A stretch of DNA of 64,000 nucleotides, taken from the NCBI RefSeq assembly GCF_023343835.1, contig NC_064436.1, forward strand, positions 53,667,883 through 53,731,882. Reading direction: 5' to 3'. Source of the stretch: Lagopus muta (lineage: Eukaryota; Chordata; Aves; Galliformes; Phasianidae). Under the pieces are notes generated by a model. The model saw only the letters and a program-made list of their open reading frames with translations, searched no databases and was not told where the DNA came from. Below, in pieces: positions 1 through 13,774 of this stretch; the stretch's first letter is position 1, and every line of letters begins with the position of its first letter. The position numbers and the translations under genes were made by a program.

Positions 1-3000
1 AATTCTGCAGGCTAAGCCTCTCTTAAACATTTAACATTGCTTAATTTCCATGAAGTACCAGGGAAAACAGCTTTATGATCCAATAAAAAAGAAGTCAGGT
101 GGTTTGCTCACAAAGCTCTTTAGCCTTTCAGATAAAGTCAGATTAACTGTGAACACATCTATCAACATTTCATTTGATTACAAATAACACAGCCAAAAAC
201 AAGAGCTGAACACCAACCAGACCTCAAGACACATACTCACAGTTCCCAGATTTCCTCTTTGTTTTGTACTCGTGATTATTCATTACTATTTTTAGCATCA
301 GCTTCTCTTAGCATTAACAAAACCAGCAGAGTCACATTCCCAGAATCAAAGACAAACAGACAATAGAGCACACTAACCTAGCTGCAGGAGGACTATGCAC
401 TATGAAAAAAAGTCCAAATAAACAAATAATACCCTCTGTGAAGCCTGCAAGCTGGAAGTACTGTGCTTTGACCAGACATGTGCAGGCACAAGCTGGATAT
501 GATAGGACCCAGCTATCTTTATTTCTGGGCCAGTGATCAAAAGGTGTTTCTCAATATGCTGTGCAGGCTTACCACCCACTGACTTCTCAGGGAAGAGCTG
601 AACCTTGTGCATTTGCAACCAGCAAGAAAACAATATCCAGAGAAGTGGCTCTGCATTAAGCTGCCTTTAAGAGAATTCTTAGGGAACACTAACAAAGGTC
701 AAGTTTTAAACCTACATGATACTCAGGTATCCACAATGTTGGCCAGTTTACCGGTAGAGGCTCAGAAACAGCAAAGGTGGCCTTATTTTGGAGATACTAC
801 CTCTGAAATCTGAGTGAACACGAACCTGTAAGCAGTGGTTTGTACAACACACCTTGCAGGTAAGAAAGGCAGGCAAGAGGCTTGTTTCTTGTCCTCATTC
901 ACCTCAAGGTAGCACCTTTCTCAGTCTTGCTTCTATCAGCTGGTCTACAGAAAAGCTCTCTCAGTGTAAATACCAGGTTCTAACCAACATATTTTCCATT
1001 CAAAAAGACCAAAAGAGATCCTAATGACTCAGATAAAGAACAAGCAAAAACATTTGTAGGTGGTTTGGCTAAAGAAGAACAAATTTACTAATAAGCTGGA
1101 AACTCCATTCCCTCTGCTTTCTCTTGCAAGCCAGAGAGATTGCAGCTGTCACATCTTGTGGTTTAACTGTGATGCTTAATTGTTTCAGTACCTGAGAATT
1201 TGCACTGTATCCCTGAAGTTCATTTGAGAAAATAGAGCTCTACAAAAGCAAAAATTCAGGAAAAAATTTGCATACACAGCAGTGAGGTTTATTATTTATG
1301 ATCTCCCCCATCTCCTAACTGCAGTTTGGGAATTTGAACATAGCTTTACATCAAATCCACAATTTCGTTGTGCTAAAGCTTACTGAAGATACTTAGTCTT
1401 GGTTTAAAGGGACCAAATGGTGGGAAAATCAACACAACTCAACTGTTTCCAGTGTAAATGATCCTCACAATTAAAAAATGTGGACTATGTTCCAAGTCTC
1501 ACTCTGTCTATCCTTGAATATCTTTAATATTTTTCTTAAAGTAATGATATTCAAGTTCTAGCTTGAGCAGATTGCCAAGATGCCAAACTGAATCAATGCA
1601 GAATATATATATTTTAAAGGGGATTTTAAGGACAGAGCAAGTACTTATTCCAAGCAATTTTGCTTAATTCATTTTCTGGATTCAACTCAAAATATTTATA
1701 ATTTAAAGAAAAAATTAAATGGATTTAAAATGGTAAACAAACATTCACAGGTAAGAAATATAAATTAGGCCATAATATGGAAGAAAAACTATTGCAAAAA
1801 AAAAAAAAAAAAAAAAAACTCTGTCTATTTGGTTTTTGTCTATTCTCTGCCAGAATTTTTTTCATATCAAGTAAAATTCTAATTTATATTGGTCATGTAT
1901 TTACATTAAAGACTATGACAGCATTAGCTGAAGATCTGTATATGTAACATACTTCTGTAGCTAGAAAAGCAAGCAGCCAAATCACCCAAACCTTATCCTC
2001 TTTCAGTTCCATCTACTATCCCTCAATTACAGTGTCACCAAGGATGCATGGAATGTCTGCATTATTCCTTTCCCACAAAAGCAGTTTCTTCCAAAGACAG
2101 CAAATCAACATTGCGGCCAAGAAGTAAGATTTCTGTAAAACCATAAATGACAATCAGCATCTTTTTTTCATTACTGTATCCATCTTTTTTGCTATCTTAG
2201 TTTGCCTTTATATATAGTATTCATGGGAATAAAAACAAAGCTAAGCTTAGCAGAAATGAGCTTCAGGTTATGCTCAGATGTTCCAGAAGAGTCAAAGGGT
2301 ACGAGATCCCACTTTTTTTTTGCCCTTGGGCAAGAAGGTGGCATGCCTGGAGATCCACAGAAGCCTACAGCCTGGCAAGCAATCAGGCTGCCCTGCACAG
2401 CATCCGCCCATGCATCTTTAAGTGTTGCTGTGGGAGAGAATGGAAGACCACCGCACAGAGTGCAGTGCCATTGCAGATCCTTGGGCCAGCTGAGCTGGCA
2501 AAGAAGGGTCCCACCAGCCTGGCTTCTTGAAAGGCTGCTAACAGCTGGATTTCTCAAACTTGTTGCTATTATATCTACACTTACTAAACAAAAGGACACT
2601 GGACCACAACCTTTTTTGTATTAAGTGACATTCAGACATAACGCAATCTTTGATTTCAAGAAACCTGCCTTGCCAGAGTTTACAATGACTTCAGCCTGGG
2701 TGCTGCATCCTCACCTTCCTATTTTTCGTACAGGTGCTTGAATTCCTCTGCTTCCTTCACTGATATCCTTCTGTTTTTTCTTTTAATTCTCCCACAGTAA
2801 AGAGGTGTTAGCCCTTCCAAGCCCTCTTCCAATCTCCTCCACTTTCCATTAGTGGAGTGAATGTCCTTAAAATTCCCTTTTAAAAAAAAATCACTTTCAA
2901 AAATTCCTAGAATCCCAAGTGCAAACATAATGTAAGGCCACTGCTTCTGTGATACTCGTGTTAAAGGTAGAAAAGGTATCATGAATTATTAAAAGATGCA

Positions 3001-3889
3001 CTCACTAGCAAGATAAAAATAACATACTGTGTTAGAGAGCTTCCCAAATGCTGTGATGCGGTGAGTGGTTTTGTAGACAACTTCCCTATAAACTTTATAT
3101 ACAAGGGAAACAAAAACAAAGAAAAAAAAGCCAGGACTACCACAGAACAGAATGTACTCATGTTCAGTCTTACAAGATGCGCTTCAATTTGGGGCAAAAC
3201 TTGCCCAGACAGAATATTATTTAAGGGGTACATTATATAACAAAGACTCATACAATAAACAAGAAGCAGGTTTTGTAGGCAAAGAATGTATATGGGTGTA
3301 TTTGGATTTCTGAGTGCTTAGGCTATGGCTTTTTGGTGTTTCCAATTAATTCCTGAAAAAACCCATACACAGGTAACCTACAGAGACACTACGAGCATGG
3401 AAATAAAAAGCAAAGACCATCATAAGACAAATCCTGGCTTTTCTGAAGCAGGCATCAAAACCTCTACTGATAACACCAGCTCGCCTATCATCTTCACGTT
3501 TAAAATCAGCATAGTCTGTTTTTGAAGACAAAAGGAAGCCTGACAGATTAGCACAGTCTGCAAAGCACACGCAAGCCCAAAGGTGGGACAGGTGAGGTCT
3601 GCACAGGGATAGGGCCAGGGAGACTGCCACAGCGGGGAGAGGCATTTAACCCAAATAAAGGCATGTAGAAACAACAGACTGGAAAAGGAAACAGATTAGA
3701 ATCCGACAAGAAGCAATTATCTAATAGTAAGGGGATATAGTCACCAGGGTTGGCTAGATAGTGAGATTAGGGCCTAGCAACTAATGAACGGTTTGGGATG
3801 AGTAAGAAGGGAGACGAATGTGAGGAGGAGTAACAGTGACTCCAGTAGAGAATGAGACAGAGCCAGGGACTACCAAAGCTCTGATGGTG
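1..3889. other. AT-rich intergenic DNA, nothing recognised
   Basis: No exon, CR1 or other family recognised. There is a 23-A tract at 1796-1818. Around 2,270-2,560 the base composition becomes GC-richer, with overlapping open frames of about 130-140 codons on both strands. Neither translation resembles a known protein. Confidence 0.6.
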
Positions 3890-3966
3890 ACGATTCATCG
3901 ATTAGACTTGATGAGCTTAGAGTTCTTTTCCAACCTTAATGGTTCTCAGATTCTAAAAATTAGGAA
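3890..3966 (+). mobile_element. CR1 3' end remnant
   Basis: GAGTTCTTTTCCAACCTTAAT followed by GGTTCTCAGATTCT corresponds to the sense 3' terminus of CR1. About 75 bases are left. Confidence 0.65.
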
Positions 3967-6715
3967 AAGGGCAGTTAGGTGCGATAGGAACCAGCTGAGC
4001 AAGCAAAATGGGGAAAAGCTACTGAGACACCAATGAGCTCAGGGTAAGTGCAGCCCAGAAATGAGAATGGTGTCTGGGCAGGGAGAGAGGCTTGTAGGTC
4101 GGAGGCTCAAAAATCTTGGGCACTGCTTCACACAGTGAGTGCAGAGGAACGTGGTGGGGCTGGAGGAGGAGGCTGGTACAGGGTACCAAAACAAGCAGAG
4201 GAGATGGCAAAGCTGTCAGGGCGCATAGAGACAGGTCTGGCTCAGACAGTGAGATTAGGGTCAGAAGCAGCCGGCTTGGAGAGAGGGAGGAGGTGAAGGA
4301 GAAGGGTCTGTGCCACCAGGAACTTGCTTCTTTTCAGCCTCTCCCTCTGTGTGAACTACAGAGCCACTTTCTATTTTAAGCAGCAATGGGAGTGCCTGTA
4401 GGAATTTGGAGTTCAGGTGGTGTTATTAACCACCACCTCGCCCAGAAACAGATACAGATCTTCTGTAAGAAACTTGGGCTTATTTGTATATTACTTTCTG
4501 ATCTTTGAGCTTGAATGGCCGTTTTCAATCTAGCTATAAAGCTGTTTACTATGTTAATGCCTATTGTAGCAATGAAAATAATAATAATTTTAAAAAGTAA
4601 TCAATCTACTGATTAATCTGACCTGGTTAAGGAAGCTGTATAACTCATTAACTGTATTCTGGGAGGTGTTTTGTTATGAGGATATTTGTAATGAGGAAAA
4701 ACTGTTCCTTGCAGAAGTCAGCCATCTGGAATTATTTTAATGTTAGAAAACTGTTGGAATTATACAAAAAGTACCATTAACCAAACTTGTTTATTAATTT
4801 TAGTACAGTAATGAATTGCTTATAATTATCAGAGTGGGAAAACACTTTCTAAACCATTGTTTATCAAGAAAGATTAAGTCAATCTCAGAAGAGACCATCT
4901 GAAATCAGACAATTGGACAGTAAGCTCAATGCATTTGTTGCTTTTCTGATCTGGCCAGCAGCAGCTAACTACAGCTGAACAGCAAGAACACAGAGCTGTT
5001 GCAGGAGGAGGAAGACTGGGTTCTTGATGACAACCAGTTTTTGGATCAGATCACATCAGCAGTGAATACTGATGCCTTCAACACGCCCGACATGCATTCT
5101 AATAACTCTTATTTGCTTATTTGCCGTTTCACTTGCAAAAGTAACCATTACACTTGCATGTAGGGAAAAAAATAGCCTTTTTTTTAAGACTACTCAATGA
5201 CCACCTGAGAACCCAACTCAGCTGCTTTTCTTGTTATTCCATATAACTTATATCTGGCAAGCACCCAGGATCCATTTTCTCGGATATGAACTGCAGTCCT
5301 TTTTGCTATGCACATGCTCATGTTTGTGTGTGCAAGCTCTTTGCAAAAGACAGCATGATAGCTGCACTTTGAGGTTGCTATCTTTCGGGAAGGACAGAAA
5401 TAAACTGAAGTTACAACAGTCATTAAATATGTACTCACTAACCTGCACTGATATGCTTGAGCCAAAACCAGATGTAGGCCATGCATTCTTTATTTCAGGA
5501 TCCTCTGTAAAACTGAAAGCTCTATTTCCTATTCCATCTTCATGTACTTTCCTGCTTCCTTCCCTACTCCAGTGTTTAGAATGCCATTCCTTGTGCAAAA
5601 AACCTCAAGCAGTGGTTTAACATTTCCCCAAAGTAATGGAGAAGGACTTCCCAGTCTGTACTTTGCAGAAGAGCCTTTGTTTGTTGTTGTTGTTGTTTTT
5701 AACTTAGTGTTATAAAAAACACAGATTTTGTGTTCCCCATTCTCACCTGACCACTGACCTCTCATGGAGATGCCTGAATATCTCCATTTTTCACACTGGT
5801 AAACTCCCAGGTGTGCAGATATCATCCTGAGAGACTGTGTCCCCTCTGGTGCCAAACGATCTTAGTGACAAAACAAACAAAAGCTTCTTTAGGAAGATTT
5901 CAGATCACAGAAGACTGAAAACCAAAGTATCACAAAAACAGAACACAACCCATCTGATACTGAGCTGAATACCGTCCAGATGTTTTTTGCCTCCCTCGAC
6001 TCAGTTCTCCAGAAATATCCCAAGAGCTGGAGCTGGGAACGCAGGTTCTACAGCACCAACATGTCTTCCGGGCATTCATCAAGTTCTGAAATTTTCTAAT
6101 GCACTTTGGAGGAGGATGGAAGGTCCACGTTCTTCCTCCATCACTTTTAAAATTAGCATTACAATTATAGTTCTCATTTTCTTCTCAGCATAAATGGCTT
6201 TAACACTGGAAAGGCTTGTTTATTAATTTTTTGTAACAGACCAGCTTTCACTGTTCCCTTCCTGTGTTTAGAATTAACATCTTAGAAGGTAAATAAGTTG
6301 CTGACTTTCCTTGTGAGAAGAAACTCACCATATGACAACATGTGTCTACTTTATGACTCTTAAATAATGCTTATGCTTTATCATCACAACATATTATCTG
6401 AAGACTGACCCCTGACCTCATCTAGAAGATGTTAATTGGATTCCACTTTTATTCTATGGGTCTGATCTTCTCATTTAATGTCAGAAATTTCCAAATCCCC
6501 AAATCCTAGATACACAAGTTTATCCTATACCATTTTCTTATCTCATGGCAGGTACAATTTTGAAACATCTGTAAAATTATTTCTTTTTTTTTTCCTCCAT
6601 TTTTAAGTTTCTTCTTACAGTGATCACAAGCATTTTTTTTCCCTATAATACTGTAAAAATTTGCATAATAAGCCATAAGAAAAAGCATCATTTTCACATA
6701 ATTGCAAAATGGATA
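3967..6715. other. Intergenic DNA, nothing recognised
   Basis: Begins with a purine-rich stretch (to about 4,320), in which the 13-mer AGTGAGATTAGGG (4248-4260) repeats one at 3760-3772, and then turns AT-rich. A 129-codon open frame at 5,231-5,620 has no recognisable similarity. Confidence 0.55.
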
Positions 6716-6782
6716 AGGTAGGAAGCAACCTCTGGGGCCCTCTGGTCCCACACGTGCTCCAGCTGTGACACCAGAGCCTAGT
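6716..6782 (-). mobile_element. CR1 remnant
   Basis: GCAACCTCTGGGGCCCTCTG and CCACACGTGCTCCAGCTGTG with a following ACACCAGAGC match the reverse complement of the CR1 3' region. Confidence 0.6.
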
Positions 6783-9478
6783 GCTCAGATGGAACCTGAA
6801 ATGTGCACATTAAACTGTATGAAATAGGCAGAAGGTATGCAAGAACAATGCTGACTGGCATTCTGAAGATTTTAGTTTACCTCTATAAAGTGAATTATAT
6901 TGGTCTCCTTATCCAACACAACGACATTACTTTCACACACGCTGTGCTCATGCTCACTCTCCTTTTATTTCAGCAACATTTGCTTCCTCCACCTCGGCAC
7001 TTCAAGGATGTTCCAGAGTTCCAGAAGTTAAATATTAGCATTATATTCTTAAGGAAGACTAAGGAGTTGAGGACACCAACCACTTAAGAAACACTATGCA
7101 TACTGCTGTCTGCAGCCTCCTCTGGAGAACAGTCATCCTTCACCTCTTCCTCTGGGATCATATAAAGACAACGATAAAGACAATGAATCAACTTACAACT
7201 TGTTTGACGTGCCTAATTATGACATAGTGTTATCAGTCAAGGATGCTCCCAGATAAAGAAGCCTTAATCTTCATTTTTATGGGTGTAGCCTCTGCGCAAA
7301 CAAGTTTCCCTGCTCTCAAATCAAAGGCCTTCCTTTAACAAGAGTTAATTAATTAATTTAGGTCCAAGGGAAGCTTCAGAGGCAAGGGCAGATCCAGATG
7401 AGGCATCACAAATAAGCAATACAAATCACTCATTCATTCTATAATTATTAGACTTTTTCAAAACAAGCCTTGCAAGGAGGCTCGGGTTCCCTATTGTTTC
7501 TATCAGCAAAGAATGAAAAGCTTCTTTAATCAACCTATTTAAAATATATATTTACATAGAAGATGATCAAATGTATAAATACAGTAATCTAAAATGCTTA
7601 CATTATAATTAAGACAGATTTAAGTTATTTGCAATAGCTAAAGCCATCATAACCTAGCTAGTCATTAATCATGGCAGGAAAGGAGGGCAGACTGAGTCCA
7701 CTACTTTCCAGTCTCTCCTCGTGAAGCAGGAAACAAGTGCTCTGTGAGAAAGCAGTAAAGGTTATGTGGATGAAGGGTGTTTAGATGAAGGGTGAATCAG
7801 ATGAAGAGACAGAGCTGCAAGTTGGTGGGATTTCTACAGCAGAAAGGCTATCTTGTCTCTGCTTGTTTGCACCTGACTAGTACTCATTTCCAAGACAGCT
7901 CTGCTCACACAGGCTGCAGAGACACTGCGGTTATTCAGGATGAAAAGAGCAAACCTCACACTGTGCTTCAGAAGATAAAGACTTCTGCAAGTGAAAAAAA
8001 AAAAGAAAGGAGAAGTCAGATCTCTGCTCTAAGTTGGGAACTCAAACAGCCCACCAGCTGAAGTTTATCTGTACCAACACACAGTACGCTATTTTTCAAG
8101 TACCTTGAAGCATATTCTAAAAAAATATCTTGAGGCATCAACCCACCAACCAGATCAGACATAAATTTAAGGAACGTGACGTCAATTAAATGTTTGCAGC
8201 AGCTCTGTCATTTCATCTGAACCCACAGAGGAAATGTTCTCCCTTCTTGATTTTGTGAGCTTAAACCCCATTTCCAGTTTCAGCGGCTCAAGTGAAAGAG
8301 CACAGGATCAGAAGCTTGGAGAATGATTGTTTTTTTCAAAATTGAAATAAGTTTTCAGAGAGAAGTAATATTTGTTGATTTTTGTTTGTTTGTTTGTTTG
8401 TTTCGTTCTGTTTTTTTTTCCAACCAATCAGTGCAGTGACAAGCATTTCCCCAAAGCACTTCCAGGATGAGTTCCTAATAGTCAGCACATGGGACAAGAT
8501 TACTGACACCGGCTCACCTGCACATCTTCATGTCAGGAGGCTCCCAGACATAATCATTAGTTTAACAGAGAAAGTGTAACAAATGCCTTGTAGGCCATCC
8601 AGCAGAGGACACTGGCATTTGAAGTGCCCATGTGATATAACATGGAGAGCGATATAGATTGGTTTCTAACACCACATTGGAGTTAGTTTTCTTCCCAGAA
8701 ATAAGTATTTACTAAGATGAAAACAAACAAAAATTCAATAGCAGCCTTTGCAGCTAGAGAACAATGAAACCTGTAAATATTTTTCACTTATTTAATTTAG
8801 ATTAGGCGGATTTGGTTTTTTATGTTCTCATTTTCTGTATCTGCTTTCAGTTCTTATTATCGCAAACAATTTGACTAGATAGAATACTCTTACAAACTGA
8901 CTTTAGCAATTACTACAAAGAGATCTCAAACTTACGGCAGTAAAAATACATACTGAAGGCAGACTGGGTGGGGGTAACATAAGCAAGCACAGAGAAAAAA
9001 AGAAAAAGTAAATCTTGACAGTCAAACTATGTAATAAAAGTAATGGTCAGAGTCTATTCACTCCAGCCATATTCCCCAGCTCCCAGTTAGCCCAGTGAAC
9101 CCAAGGGAGGTTTCTGACTCAGTAATTCCCCCTTTTTCAAGCCATTATCAGTCAATAAAGACCAGTAAAGGTGGCATAATGGTATTTTGTTCAGCATCAG
9201 AACACCGAGAGTAAGAAATGGAAAAGCACAGATTCAAATGGAAATCCTGAGTCACAGATATGGACTTCCACAGTAACAGAAATGATGAAAAGAGGAAAGG
9301 ACAATATCAAAACTCTTCCAAAGTTTCTTCCAAGGTACAAAGTTAAAGCCTGGCCTAGAGCAAGTAATGAATATACCAAACATCCAAAAGTACAAAATAA
9401 TAGTAGTGCTTTACGTAATAAAACAAGCAAATTAGCCACTAGTAAAGGAAAAGGTATCACCAAGTTTCTGGGGATTTA
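6783..9478. other. AT-rich intergenic DNA
   Basis: No gene recognised. It contains a (GTTT)n microsatellite at about 8380-8404. Confidence 0.6.
8380..8404. repeat. (GTTT)n microsatellite
   Basis: Five to six uninterrupted TTTG units in an AT-rich context. Confidence 0.85.
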
Positions 9479-9800
9479 AAATCATAGAATCATTTTGCGT
9501 TAGAAGGCACTTTTAAGGTCATCTACTCCACCTCCTCTGCACTGAGCAGGGACACCTGCAGCTACATCAAGTTGCTCAGAGCCCCATCCAGCCTGACCTT
9601 GAATATCTTCAGGGATAGGGCATCACCACCTCTCTAGGCAACCTGTTCCAGTGCTACATTACCCTCATCATTAACAAAAAATAATAATAAAATAAAATTT
9701 GCTTATATCCAATCTGAATCTCCCCTCTTTGAGTTTGAAACTACTGCACTCTGTCCCGCTAAAGAGACTGCGCAATACTGTCTTGTAGGTCCCCTTTTCC
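9479..9800 (-). mobile_element. CR1 3' half
   Basis: Starts AATCATAGAATCATTTT (reverse complement of the CR1 tail), then CATCCAGCCTGACCTTGAAT, GGCAACCTGTTCCAGTGCTAC, and TCCAATCTGAATCTCCCCTC further inside. A short (AAT)n expansion interrupts it near 9,680. Confidence 0.9.
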
Positions 9801-10056
9801 TTCCCACATTGATCCTCTTCTTTACTGTAAAAGTTTCGTTTGGCTGTTTCTCTGTGTTTTCTGGATGTTAGGCAACTGCTGCTCCAACTGTGCTATAAGT
9901 ACCTAAAAATGCTTGATAAATGACCACGTGGCACACCCAGATCAGCCCCACGGTGTGTGTGCCAACAGCAGTCAAGACAACTCAGACCTCCCAGGCACAC
10001 AGTGCATGAGCTGCACATTTACAGTAAGTCCATCACATGCAGGACACAAAAAGGAA

Positions 10057-10345
10057 TGAATCATAAAATGGATTAGACTGGAAGGGACCACAAAGATCAT
10101 CTAGTTCCAAACCCCCTTCCACGGACAGGGTTTGGACAGGGTTGCCACCCACCAGATTAGGGGGACAATCCCCCTCCTTTCCCTGTTGTTACCCTTCTGT
10201 TGATGCAGCCCACGCTGGCCTTCCAGGCTGCAAGTGCATGCTGCTGACTCGCATCCAGCTTTTTGTTCACCAGAACCCCCAAGTCCTTCTCTGCAGGGCT
10301 GCTCTCAGTGAGTTCTCCCAGTTTGTACACACTGGCTGAAGGCCA
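10057..10345 (-). mobile_element. CR1 fragment with internal deletion
   Basis: A 3'-terminal piece (ATCATAAAATGGATTAGACTGG to about 10,166) is followed by an ORF2 piece. The minus-strand translation of the second piece gives [20 protein letters not shown] and [11 protein letters not shown], the familiar end of the CR1 reverse transcriptase. The body between the two pieces is missing. Confidence 0.85.
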
Positions 10346-10966
10346 GATATTTTCATACTGATGATGCCTTTCAGCAAAATTTTCACCAATGTGAAAAGAT
10401 GTGTTGAGAACTTGCATCAGATCCACAGATATTCCAGATGTGCTCTTAGCAGTAGGATCATGCACTCGCATACAACAGTCCCAACTCTGAAGAAAATTTC
10501 TGACTATATCCTGATTTACAGATGCCTTCCTGGTGCATAGAAGTTCTCACAGTCACACGTGATATCCTGGCAAGCCCTGGAATAACTAGGACCAACGTAG
10601 ATTAGTTCATCCAACAAACCTTGGAGATTACTTTCGTCCATATTCTTCTCATGCTCATTAGAATGGTACTGAAACATTTCCAAGTTGTTATTTTACCAAT
10701 TTTACTTCATATAGATACGAGCACACATATCTAAAAGAGCTGCTGTAAACTGAGGTTGGGTGTGGATTTATGGCACATTAGGCATTCCAGAAAAATTGCT
10801 CTTAAGCATGCCCTTACTGTGACTCCACTCTCACCTCAGCTACCTTGCTTGTGCTACCAAATGAGAGCATGTTCCTAGGCAGCCACTGGCCAGTAGGATG
10901 TCTATACAAATCCTTTGTATAAATACTTCAGTTACTCTAGTGTATCTCGTTGAGGATCCGTATATA

Positions 10967-11075
10967 CACAGAATCACACAGACTTGTACGAGTTTGTTGA
11001 AAGGACCTCCTCTAGAGATTAAGCCTGTCCAACCCCCGTGCTAAATGCATGCTGGTGCAGATTTTTAAGGGGATT
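10967..11075 (-). mobile_element. CR1 3' end remnant
   Basis: ACAGAATCACACAGACTTGT, then TGAAAGGACCTCCTCTAGAG and GTCCAACCCCCGTGCTAAATG, form a reverse-complement CR1 terminus. Confidence 0.8.
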
Positions 11076-13774
11076 CAGGCTGGCACAAAGCAAGAAAACA
11101 CAAAGTCACTACACACACTACAACAAGGGCAACCCATTTCTTCAGTTTAACTAAGAGATGCGGCACAGGTCATTTCAGAGCACAAAAAGCTCCACCTATC
11201 CTATGAACCTTTTGAGTTATCCAGTACTAAGCTATTGACAAATAGCCCTTTCAACATGCAGAAACTTACTGTGGAGGTACGGGAGACACCGAAAAAGCGT
11301 ACTCCTTTTTAATTCACATATTTCTCCATATGTCAGAAACTTCATTTAGATTAAAATAAGTAAAAGCACGAAGTTTCTGGCATTGAACTGTTATTCTCAT
11401 ATTTTGCCTATGACACTCTGAAAATAAATCTTTTGTTATGTCCAGACACAGTTTACAGATATACTTCTTCAAATAGAAGCACAGTTAGTTTTAAGACAAA
11501 CACTTTCTTATGTCCAGATCTGATCTGCAGTCAATTTCTTTCAAATTAAAACATATGACGCAGATTTCCATTTGCTTTCTGCCAGAATCTTTTATTTTTA
11601 GGTGCAGGGCAACTTTATCTCCTTTAATACACCTACCACTCCTATACAGCAAATGGTACACCTTAGCAAGCACTGGCTGACACACATTCCATTAGATAAA
11701 AGGCAAAACTGCTGACAAAATTCAAGCTTGATAAGAATGGCAATGTTTTGGACCTCCTACCTGATGGAAGCATGTTAAAGAAAATAACTTTGTATTTGTG
11801 CTCATTTTTATATGTGATAATAAACCAGAAAAAAAAAAAAAAGTGACTCTTCACACTCCATACATGAACCAAGTAGCTCTGAGGCAGAACATCCTTTTGC
11901 ATCAGTCAAATTGGAGTCACTCTAGAACGCTTCCTTGGCTCCCATTTTCAAGACACGAGGCCTCGTGTCATCACATCTCCACCTATGTCTCTCTCATTTC
12001 CTCCCACACTCACCTCCCACTCTCCATGCTCTGCCCAGATGACTGTCCTGTTTGGAGTTTTTGTCCACTCCCAACCCTGGAACTTCTGATATCCCACCCC
12101 TGCTAGTAGATGCAACCTCTCAGCCAGTATCTATGAAATTCTGGCCCTTCATCAACAACTCCCAGAAAACTGCTGAAAAACACTCTACTGCTAGAGATTA
12201 CAAGAATACATAGGAAAGAGGAACAGGCATTTACCACTGTCCCTGAAATTAAACAGTTTGTTATCCAGAATGTGGAAATACAAACAAAAAGGGCTTAATT
12301 TATTAATTTCATTTTCCAGAAGGCTTCTGTAACACCGTCATAGCAAAGATCATACAACTCAGAAATGGCATTTTGGGGATCTGTAACACCGTTTGTTCCA
12401 AGCTTCTTGGAAAAAATTATTTTCCTGCTTGACTCAATTTCATTAGCCAAATGATTTTGAGTTATTTGAAACTATGAGCATTTGCCCAAATGTTTACATT
12501 GCTGAGATAATTTTGAGCAGACTTCATCTAAACAGTGAAGCAACTTCAAGCAGTTTGTTACAGAAACTCTTCCTCCCTCACACATTTACTTCAGTAAATG
12601 TCTAAAAGCAACTCCATACTCACGGACTGGAAAGAGAAATGAAACAGACTGGCACAATTGCAACATTCGGAACACAAACTCTTTAACCGTAATTTAGATA
12701 ATGTCCACGTGGGAAGAAAGACTTCGCACTCCCTTGCATGTCTTACGGGTGCTATCACTTATCTATTCTTCTGAACGTTTCCACATTTACTTTCTGCTCT
12801 GATAAAACTATTTTTAGAAAAAAAATTATCAACTCTGGAAGTAAAAAAAAAAAGGTTTTAAAATAACACCTGGAAAACCTACTAGAATGAAATAAAAAAG
12901 CAAATAAAAACCACCCTTACTTTTCCTCCTCCTCAGTCTAACTGGCACTATTCCCAGTTTGATTTAAAACACTGCCATAAACTCAAAAAAAAAAAAAAAA
13001 AAGATACTGGATATAATTACAATCAGGCTCCTCCAACATACAGCCCTGGTGCAGCCCGTCCCCCGCCCTGTGCCACCATGGAGGTGACTCTGCCCCACCT
13101 GAAGCCCAGCCTGGCCCCTCCGCAACAACAGAACAGTGAGGCACTATGAACCCCTTCTGGGCTGAACTAGAACATGGGGAGGGCACAGAGCAGAGCTAAG
13201 TCAAGCTGGGGCAAATGAGGTCATGCTTTTGGATACGTTGGCTAAGTGCAGCCCTGTGATCAGGGGAAATATGCAGCCGTGCTTTCCATTTTGATAAAGG
13301 TATTTGAGAACAGGTTTCAAGAAGAAAAAACAAATCAACTCTTGTTTATTTGCGACTCCGTTTTCAGTTGACATAAGTACGTTACTTGTGAGCTTTCAAA
13401 TGGAATGTATAGAATTGCAATCCCAAATCTGATCACATCTCTTTGCCAGGCTTTTACATGACCTCCCTTCACAGTCATGCTCCATTCACGTGCCACTTTC
13501 TGGCAGCATGTACGTTTGTGAGCAACATGAACAACCATTTTCAAGGATGGAGTACAGGAAGCATAAAATTTTGTCAAAAATCTGACAAATCCCTTGAGAA
13601 CTCACTGGGAACTGCATCAAACCAGCCTGATGTGTTAGTTACACCAAAAAAAGGGTCACGTGCTCCACTAGTTTTATATTTTTGTCACTCTTCTTTAATG
13701 TGTTAAAAAATTAAGAAACATTAAAAACTAAAATAAGTTTTGTTACTTATATACGTTAAGTATATATTTTGTGA
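11076..13774. other. Intergenic DNA with one GC-rich patch
   Basis: Mostly AT-rich with no gene recognised. An 18-A tract near 12,985-13,002 borders a GC-rich patch (13,020-13,200). That patch contains a 23-codon open frame with a good Kozak context (13,078-13,149), of unknown significance. Confidence 0.55.
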
